This document shows, piece by piece, positions 62,192 through 64,000 of a stretch of 64,000 nucleotides of DNA; within the stretch, counting starts at the first letter, position 1, and the number at the start of each line of letters is the position of its first letter. A model generated the notes under the pieces. That model did not search any database. It was not told the DNA's origin and saw nothing but the letters and a program-made list of their open reading frames with translations. The DNA is from Pseudomonas migulae. Its GTDB lineage: Bacteria > Pseudomonadota > Gammaproteobacteria > Pseudomonadales > Pseudomonadaceae. The translations under genes were made by a program, and so were the position numbers. The stretch is taken from positions 1,881,501-1,945,500 of the forward strand of contig NZ_JALJWR010000001.1 of assembly GCF_024169315.1 (NCBI RefSeq). Reading direction: 5' to 3'.

Positions 62192-62908
62192 TTATTCCGT
62201 CGTACTCGGACTCCAGAACGCCTGCACCACCAGCGTCGACGTCGAAATCCGGGCCACGAGTGCATCCAGTTCATCGCCGTCCACCGACGTCGTCGCGAGC
62301 GTTGCTTCCACCTCGATTTCGTCGCTGCCGAACGCGTGCACGTCCACATCGCTCGCCGGGTAATTGCTGCGTTCGAGTTCCGCCTCAAGCAGCGCCAGTA
62401 CCGCTTTCTGTTGCGAGCGTCGGGCGATCACGTAAACGATGTTGGTGACTTCAGCCGAAATCACATCCAGCGGCTGACGGTTGATGTTATTGACGATCGG
62501 CCGCAGCAAAGTGTTGGCCGCCAGCACGAACAGCGTACCGAGCAGGGCTTCGAGGACAAGGTCGGCACCGGCGCAGGCACCGACGGCCGCCGAGGCCCAC
62601 AAGGTGGCGGCGGTGTTGAGGCCCCGTACGTTGCCCTCCTCGCGCATGATCACCCCGGCACCGAGAAAGCCGATGCCGGAGACCACGTAGGCGACCACCC
62701 GCACCGCCCCTTCGGCGCCGCCGAGGCGGTTGGCCATGTCGACGAAAATCGCCGCGCCCACCGCCACCAGCACGTTGGTGCGCAAGCCGGCCGTGCGTTG
62801 ACGGTATTGACGCTCGAAGCCGATCAGGCCACCGAGGATGAAGGCCGCACTGAGGCTGACCAGGGTGTCGACCAGCGAGGTCAGGTTGATGTTGTTGAGT
62901 GCTTGCAT
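62192..62908 (-). CDS. MgtC/SapB-family membrane protein
   Basis: The 238-residue protein has an N-terminal membrane half with the MgtC core [20 protein letters not shown] and [20 protein letters not shown]. The C-terminal cytoplasmic ACT-like half ends in [11 protein letters not shown]. MgtC proteins inhibit F-type ATP synthase or affect adaptation to low magnesium in pathogens; some Pseudomonas forms also matter for growth at low Mg2+. It lies downstream of an mgtA-type pump gene, separated by a REP doublet. The ATG at 62908 was chosen. Confidence 0.9.
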   Translation of the reverse strand: MQALNNINLTSLVDTLVSLSAAFILGGLIGFERQYRQRTAGLRTNVLVAVGAAIFVDMANRLGGAEGAVRVVAYVVSGIGFLGAGVIMREEGNVRGLNTAATLWASAAVGACAGADLVLEALLGTLFVLAANTLLRPIVNNINRQPLDVISAEVTNIVYVIARRSQQKAVLALLEAELERSNYPASDVDVHAFGSDEIEVEATLATTSVDGDELDALVARISTSTLVVQAFWSPSTTE

Positions 62909-62936
62909 GATGAATCCTTTGAAAAACACACGCCCC

Positions 62937-63027
62937 CTGTGGGAGCGGGCTTGCTCGCGAAAGCGGTGGGTCAGTCAATGATGATGGTGACTGATACATC
63001 GCATTCGCGAGCAAGCCCGCTCCCACA
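62937..63027. repeat. REP doublet (REPIN-like) between mgtC- and mgtA-type genes
   Basis: CTGTGGGAGCGGGCTTGCTC and GAGCAAGCCCGCTCCCACA, inverted, about 50 nt apart. It stands between two genes that would otherwise form an operon. Confidence 0.9.
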
Positions 63028-63049
63028 AGGAGATTGTTGTACTGCGGCA

Positions 63050-64000
63050 TTACTGCCAGCCGAGCCGGCGGACATAGAACCCCTTCACCGCCTGGGTCAG
63101 CGCCATGTACGCCAGCAGGATCACCGGCAGGAACACGAAGTACAGCGACGGCAGTGCCTGCAGTTTGAAGTAGTGCGCCAGCGGCCCCATCGGCAGGAAA
63201 ATCCCCACGGCCATGATGATCCCGGTCATCACCAGCAGCGGCATGGCCGCACGGCTTTGCAGGAACGGGATCTTCGGCGTGCGGATCATGTGCACGATCA
63301 GCGTCTGCGTCAGCAGCCCGACCACGAACCAGCCGGACTGGAACAGGGTTTGATGGTCCGGGGTATTGGCGTCGAACACGTACCACATCAAGGCAAACGT
63401 GCTGATGTCGAAGATCGAACTGATCGGCCCGAAAAACAGCATGAAACGCCCCACATCCGCCGGCTGCCAGCGCTGAGGTTGCTTGAGCATTTCTTCATCG
63501 ACGTTATCGAACGGGATGGCAATCTGCGAAATGTCGTAGAGCAGGTTTTGCACCAGCAGGTGCATCGGCAGCATCGGCAGGAACGGGATGAACGCGCTGG
63601 CCACCAGCACCGAGAACACGTTGCCGAAGTTCGAGCTCGCGGTCATTTTGATGTACTTGAGCATGTTGGCGAAGGTGCGGCGCCCTTCCAGCACGCCCTC
63701 CTCCAGCACCATCAGGCTTTTCTCCAGCAGGATGATGTCGGCCGCTTCCTTGGCGATGTCCACGGCGCTGTCCACCGAGATGCCGATGTCGGCGGTGCGC
63801 AGCGCCGGGGCATCATTGATGCCGTCGCCCATGAACCCGACCACATGGCCGTTGCCTTTGAGCAGACGGACAATGCGCTCCTTGTGCGTCGGCGTCAGTT
63901 TGGCGAAGACGTTAGTGGTTTCCACGGCCACGGCCAGTTCGGCGTCCGTCATGCGCTCGATGTCGTTGCCCATCAGCAGGCCTTGCTGTTCCAGACCGAC
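63050..64000 (-). CDS. mgtA: Mg2+-translocating P-type ATPase (C-terminal part, partial)
   Basis: The visible 316 residues are the C-terminal third of a P3B ATPase; the start lies beyond the right edge. They include the P-domain hinge HVVGFMGDGINDAPALRTAD, GISVDSAVDIAKEAADIILL, and the last six membrane helices (for example YIKMTASSNFGNVFSVLVAS and NLLYDISQIAIPFDNVDEEM). The phosphorylated DKTGT motif is not in view. MgtA/MgtB import magnesium when it is scarce. Choice between MgtA and MgtB is not secure. Confidence 0.92.
   Translation of the reverse strand, partial: VGLEQQGLLMGNDIERMTDAELAVAVETTNVFAKLTPTHKERIVRLLKGNGHVVGFMGDGINDAPALRTADIGISVDSAVDIAKEAADIILLEKSLMVLEEGVLEGRRTFANMLKYIKMTASSNFGNVFSVLVASAFIPFLPMLPMHLLVQNLLYDISQIAIPFDNVDEEMLKQPQRWQPADVGRFMLFFGPISSIFDISTFALMWYVFDANTPDHQTLFQSGWFVVGLLTQTLIVHMIRTPKIPFLQSRAAMPLLVMTGIIMAVGIFLPMGPLAHYFKLQALPSLYFVFLPVILLAYMALTQAVKGFYVRRLGWQ

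Overview
The window looks like a chromosomal segment of a Pseudomonas species of the fluorescens group. The evidence is high GC and Pseudomonas-style codon use, dense paired REP hairpins of the GTGGGAGCGGGCTTGC type between genes, two FecI/FecR/TonB-receptor sets, and a complete phenylacetate (paa) gene cluster arranged as in fluorescent pseudomonads. No rRNA, tRNA, CRISPR array, prophage or insertion sequence was seen.

Layout. 1-1.1 kb: a leftward signalling operon with two tandem PepSY proteins and an OmpR-type regulator cut by the window edge. 1.2-10.9 kb: mixed metabolic genes (patatin-like lipase, queD, an Asp-nucleophile alpha/beta hydrolase, codBA, a DapF-fold protein lacking both catalytic cysteines, an AraC regulator, an MFS exporter). 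11.1-15.2 kb: a ferric-citrate type fecI-fecR-fecA set. 15.3-37.3 kb: an aromatic amine/phenylacetate island. tynA and feaR convert phenylethylamine-type amines to aldehydes. paaX and paaY are followed by paaFGHIJK, a 1 kb non-coding block of long inverted repeats, paaABCDE, a DUF485/PaaL uptake pair, the porin paaM and paaZ. 37.4-40.8 kb: a leftward operon of a polyamine-type binding protein, a class III aminotransferase and a LuxR regulator. 41.0-43.3 kb: two poorly known genes that look less GC-rich, beside a truncated MFS gene. 43.4-46.6 kb: an EmrAB-type pump and an AhpD-like protein. 46.9-50.9 kb: a second sigma/anti-sigma/TonB receptor set. 51.0-57.7 kb: a mechanosensitive channel with a cyclic-nucleotide-binding domain, two isochorismatase-fold hydrolases (one YcaC), a pirin with a divergent LysR regulator, a thioesterase and dkgB. 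57.7-64 kb: a BvgS/EvgS-like hybrid kinase with its regulator, a degenerate receiver protein, an MgtC-family protein and the C-terminal part of a Mg2+ P-type ATPase.

How the genes work together. Aromatic amine oxidation by TynA would feed phenylacetate, once phenylacetaldehyde is oxidised by an enzyme not in this window. Phenylacetate enters through PaaM and PaaL, is activated by PaaK, epoxidised by PaaABC(D)E, isomerised by PaaG, ring-opened and oxidised by PaaZ, and taken to central metabolites by PaaF, PaaH and PaaJ. The three paa promoters share a GYGATAC-type motif inside or beside their core elements, a plausible PaaX operator. The most notable oddities are the Ser/Ser DapF paralogue, the paaK-paaA inverted-repeat block, the receiver protein without its phospho-acceptor, and the uncharacterised gene pair at 41-42.6 kb.
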